This document shows, one piece after another, positions 30,386 through 32,915 of a stretch of DNA of 32,915 nt. Location of the stretch: contig DGXZ01000087.1 of NCBI GenBank assembly GCA_002396485.1, positions 41,345-74,259 of the forward strand, given 5' to 3'. This DNA comes from Spartobacteria bacterium UBA5019. GTDB lineage: Bacteria > Verrucomicrobiota > Verrucomicrobiia > Chthoniobacterales > Terrimicrobiaceae. A program made the translations under genes and the position numbers. The notes beneath the pieces are model-generated. The model saw only the letters and a program-made list of their open reading frames with translations, did not search any database and was not told where the DNA came from. Position 1 is the stretch's first letter, and every line of letters begins with the position of its first letter.

Positions 30386-32634
30386 TTGCTCTTCATGACA
30401 TAAACCCCGTTCCAATCGGCTCCGGGCGGGGCATCCATGAAGTGGCGCGTGCGCTCGATCATTACACGCGAAGGTGTGGTCGGGGAATCGGGGTTGCGCT
30501 CAGGGCGATTTGGCTCCAGGGCGGAGGACTTTTCGAAGCACTCCAGCGCAGCGGGCCACCGCTGGCAGCGGTAGTGTTCGACGCCCTGAGTATACAACTC
30601 GATGCACTGCTGCGTTTCCGCATCAAGATCCTTCCGCAGGCATACGACCTCATACATCTCGACCGGTTCGCTGCGACCCTTGACGATGATTTTATCAAGA
30701 AATCGAAAGACACAGTCATCACCCTCGGCCTCGGCCGAGCCCATGGTATCACCAGTGACCATGGTATAGACACCATAGCTCTTCGATCCGCTCTCGCAGC
30801 GGGCAGCCAGATTCACCATGTCCCCCATCATGGTGTAGTTGAATCTTTTTTTCGAACCCATGTTGCCGACTGTTGCTCGCCCGGTGTTCATTCCGATGCG
30901 CATCTGCATTTTGGAAACAAAAGAGGGCCACTTATCGCGTTCCCCCGCCCATTTCGCACGCAATTCCGCCAGGCGTTTATGCAGAAGCTGAGTGACAACG
31001 CAGGCTTTGAGAGCGTGTTTTTCGATCTCCACCGGAGAATTGAAAATGCCAACGATCGCGTCGCCGATGTATTTGTCCACGTAGCATCCTGCATCCATGA
31101 GAATATCGGTCATCGCGCTCAGATATTCATTCATAAGCTCGACGAGTTGCTGCGGGCTGAGCAACTCGGAGAATGCGGAGAAACCCTGGATATCCGAGAA
31201 AAAAGCCGTGATCTCGGCGTCGATACCTCCGAGTTGCGGCTCCTCCCCGCTCTCAACCATCTTCTCGACCAGAGAGGACGAGAGGTAGTTGCTAAACATT
31301 CCCGTGATGCGGCGCTTTTGTCTGCGCTCGTTCGAGATATGGATCAAAGCGCCGGAGAAGGTGCAGGAGAAGGCAGCACCAAGCGGAGCGACGAGGGGAA
31401 TAATGAGGTCATACGTCGAAAAAAGTAAAAAAGCGGCGCCGATATAACCAAGCACGAGAAGGGCCCCGCAAATCCTCGCGAGACCATTGAAGCGGGTTGG
31501 CACGATGCTGAATGATGCCGCCACAAAGCCCAACAGGAAGATCAAAGCACAATTCACCCAGACCGGTGGACGCTCAATGAATCGTCCCGAGAGGATCGTT
31601 TTCAGAAGGTTTCCGTGCACAGAGACACGGGGAACGGGGTGGGATCCATTGAGTGGCATGAGGCTGATGTCCTTCAGCAGTGGGTCCACTGGCCCAATGA
31701 GGACCACACTGTCCTTGAAGGGTGCAAAAAATTTCCGCGCCATTTCTTTCTCCTCCTCGGTGCCATTTTGGAGCGCCTGAGCAGAATCCATCACATCCAC
31801 AAGGCTCACGTGGTGGTCTTTCTCCATCCAGGCACCGAACCAGTTCGGCTCCACGAGTTGACCCATGAGAAGGGGAATGCTTGCCACCGTGGAGCCGTCA
31901 TCTTTTTTCACAACCAGATTGTCCTTCTCCACAGTGACCGCCGAAGCGGGGAGCCCCCAATAAATCAAGGCCAGCTTGAGCGACATCGGCAAATAGGTGT
32001 GGTTCGGAGTTTTTGCAAAAAACGGAATGTAGCGAACATCATTGCCGACCGTATCGATCAGCCCGACATGCCCCCACGTCGGTCCCACAACTGGATATGC
32101 CGGCAACTCCAGCGCATCATTCTCCAGGTTGATTGGGCTTTTTTGAAAAACAAACGGGAAGACGCCTCTCGCGCTAAAGGTGGCAGCCGCTACCACGTTT
32201 TTATTTTTGTGAATGGATTTCCCAAGCGCCTTGCTCCCGGCCTCCGCCTCATCGCGCCCAAGCGCAGGAATCCCCGCAAAGGAAAAAACAAAGTCTATGC
32301 CTACCGCCTTGATTCCCCCGTGCTGGAATAACGCATCCAGCGTGATCGCAAAATACTCACGATCCCAAGGGAAATTCCCAAGCTGGCTGATCGACCTCGT
32401 ATCCACATCCACATAGCAAACCTTGACAGGCGCATCCATCGATCCACGCAATTGGAGGCGTGCATCAATCGCATGATTCTCAAACGGAGCGAGAAATCCA
32501 TCCGGACCAAGGAAACTTTTACGCTCGATAAAAGGAGTCAAAGGAATCTGTGAAAGCAGGGTCCAAAACCCGCAAATAAGAACAAAAACCGAAACAGAAA
32601 CGAGCGTCTGCAGATAAGAACTTTTTTTGGCCAC
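30382..32634 (-). CDS. CHASE2-domain class III adenylate cyclase
   Basis: The protein has 750 residues. An N-terminal membrane helix (10-30) leads into an extracytoplasmic CHASE2 sensor domain (about 40-350), then three membrane helices (358-378, 388-406, 408-432), a class III cyclase domain (about 470-665) and one TPR-like unit (678-710). Metal ligands are Asp481 (FFSDIQGF) and Asp525 (KYIGDAIVG). Base-selecting Lys521 and Thr601 (NYTMMGD) fit ATP rather than GTP, with transition-state residues Asn608 and Arg612 in VNLAARCE. The GTG start has GGAGG eight bases upstream. It heads the group leading to dapF. Confidence 0.93.
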   Translation of the reverse strand: MAKKSSYLQTLVSVSVFVLICGFWTLLSQIPLTPFIERKSFLGPDGFLAPFENHAIDARLQLRGSMDAPVKVCYVDVDTRSISQLGNFPWDREYFAITLDALFQHGGIKAVGIDFVFSFAGIPALGRDEAEAGSKALGKSIHKNKNVVAAATFSARGVFPFVFQKSPINLENDALELPAYPVVGPTWGHVGLIDTVGNDVRYIPFFAKTPNHTYLPMSLKLALIYWGLPASAVTVEKDNLVVKKDDGSTVASIPLLMGQLVEPNWFGAWMEKDHHVSLVDVMDSAQALQNGTEEEKEMARKFFAPFKDSVVLIGPVDPLLKDISLMPLNGSHPVPRVSVHGNLLKTILSGRFIERPPVWVNCALIFLLGFVAASFSIVPTRFNGLARICGALLVLGYIGAAFLLFSTYDLIIPLVAPLGAAFSCTFSGALIHISNERRQKRRITGMFSNYLSSSLVEKMVESGEEPQLGGIDAEITAFFSDIQGFSAFSELLSPQQLVELMNEYLSAMTDILMDAGCYVDKYIGDAIVGIFNSPVEIEKHALKACVVTQLLHKRLAELRAKWAGERDKWPSFVSKMQMRIGMNTGRATVGNMGSKKRFNYTMMGDMVNLAARCESGSKSYGVYTMVTGDTMGSAEAEGDDCVFRFLDKIIVKGRSEPVEMYEVVCLRKDLDAETQQCIELYTQGVEHYRCQRWPAALECFEKSSALEPNRPERNPDSPTTPSRVMIERTRHFMDAPPGADWNGVYVMKSK

Positions 32635-32703
32635 AAAGGAATCCTCCGAAAATTGAAAATCGAGAGCAGTCTCTGGCTATTCAAAAGCAAAGTGTCAAAC
32701 TTT

Positions 32704-32915
32704 GTGAATACCATAAACTCCTTCCCGAATCGTTACGATCGCCCACTTCAGCAACTGGCCGCATTCAGTCATGAACCATTTCTCGCGAAAATTTCCGCCG
32801 TTCAGAATTCCTGCAGGTCGACTACCGCTTCCTTGGCAGGGCTCCTGGGGATCGATGAACAGGGCCTTTCGAATCTTTCCTTACATGCCGAATTCCCCGG
32901 CATAGGAGGCGTCCT
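32704..32915 (+). CDS. Possible N-terminal part of an unknown gene (runs off the right edge)
   Basis: A plus-strand frame is open from a GTG at 32704 to the window end, 70 codons, and even further upstream. The translation begins MNTINSFPNRYDRPLQ and continues with ordinary composition, for example FSHEPFLAKISA and LAGLLGIDEQGLSNLSL. No family is recognised and no clear ribosome site is visible. It would be divergent from the cyclase gene. It may be a chance open frame. An unusual run of restriction sites lies inside it (32805-32822). Confidence 0.35.
   Translation, partial: MNTINSFPNRYDRPLQQLAAFSHEPFLAKISAVQNSCRSTTASLAGLLGIDEQGLSNLSLHAEFPGIGGV

Noticed and set aside
29971..31428. 485-codon plus-strand open frame opposite dapF, the small secreted gene and the cyclase C-terminus
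   Set aside because: It crosses three minus-strand genes, two of them certain. The composition is that of a reverse-strand shadow.
32693..32698. Minus-strand TTGACA upstream of the cyclase gene as a promoter
   Set aside because: No acceptable -10 box occurs at 16-18 bases, so the match alone is not enough.
1..32915. tRNA, rRNA, CRISPR arrays, insertion sequences, riboswitch-like leaders
   Set aside because: I read the intergenic gaps for cloverleaf patterns, regular repeats and terminal inverted repeats with transposase genes and saw none. The gaps are mostly too short to hold them.

Overview
This window looks like chromosomal DNA of a diderm bacterium, most likely from the phylum Verrucomicrobiota. 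That placement is an inference. It rests on an exosortase–EpsI fusion inside a compact polysaccharide operon, an outer-membrane toolkit (an LptE-like and a BamD/YbgF-like lipoprotein, lipoprotein L,D-transpeptidase and amidase), a Lys/Ala-rich DUF2934 protein, a solitary CrtC/AttH-type lipocalin, and moderate-to-high GC. Both ends cut genes: folC at the left (minus strand) and an open plus-strand frame of uncertain status at the right. I see no rRNA, tRNA, CRISPR array, insertion sequence or prophage.

Layout. 1-2630 (minus): CPBP protease > comF > accD > folC, tightly packed. 2663-3979 (plus): bioA, converging on an N-acetylmuramoyl-alanine amidase lipoprotein (minus). 4778-6025 (plus): hisF and a Fur-family regulator, closed by a strong bidirectional terminator shared with an HU gene (minus). 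6496-8385 (minus): PBP2 (mrdA). 8685-11571 (minus): BamD/YbgF-like lipoprotein > lptE > rsmI > DUF2752. 11680-11970 (plus): a small secreted protein. 11974-15109 (minus): YvlD/holin-like membrane protein > trpF > L,D-transpeptidase > rnc > membrane protein. 15189-18030 (plus): DUF2934 protein, gamma-carbonic anhydrase, pgsA, lysA. 18041-19120 (minus): secreted lipocalin-like protein. 19228-26417 (plus): TPR protein, then an exosortase operon (EpsB-type sugar transferase, exosortase–EpsI fusion, membrane-anchored repeat protein, winged-helix regulator). 26424-32634 (minus): CHASE2 adenylate cyclase > small secreted protein > dapF > dapA > dapB > folK > panB.

How the genes relate. Much of the window serves the cell envelope. 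dapA, dapB, dapF and lysA make meso-diaminopimelate and lysine. PBP2, an L,D-transpeptidase and an amidase build and remodel peptidoglycan. LptE- and BamD-like lipoproteins serve the outer membrane. pgsA and accD serve lipid synthesis. The exosortase operon probably makes an exopolysaccharide and processes tail-anchored surface proteins encoded elsewhere. The rest are housekeeping anabolic genes (bioA, hisF, trpF, panB, folK, folC) scattered away from their usual pathway operons.

Two expression features recur. Many junctions overlap by four or five bases (ATGA, GTGA or TGATG), and clear Shine-Dalgarno sequences are rare. Several plus-strand genes also have promoter-like hexamers ending only 5 to 12 bases before the start codon, which suggests leaderless or very short-leader transcripts. 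This is a hypothesis from sequence inspection only.
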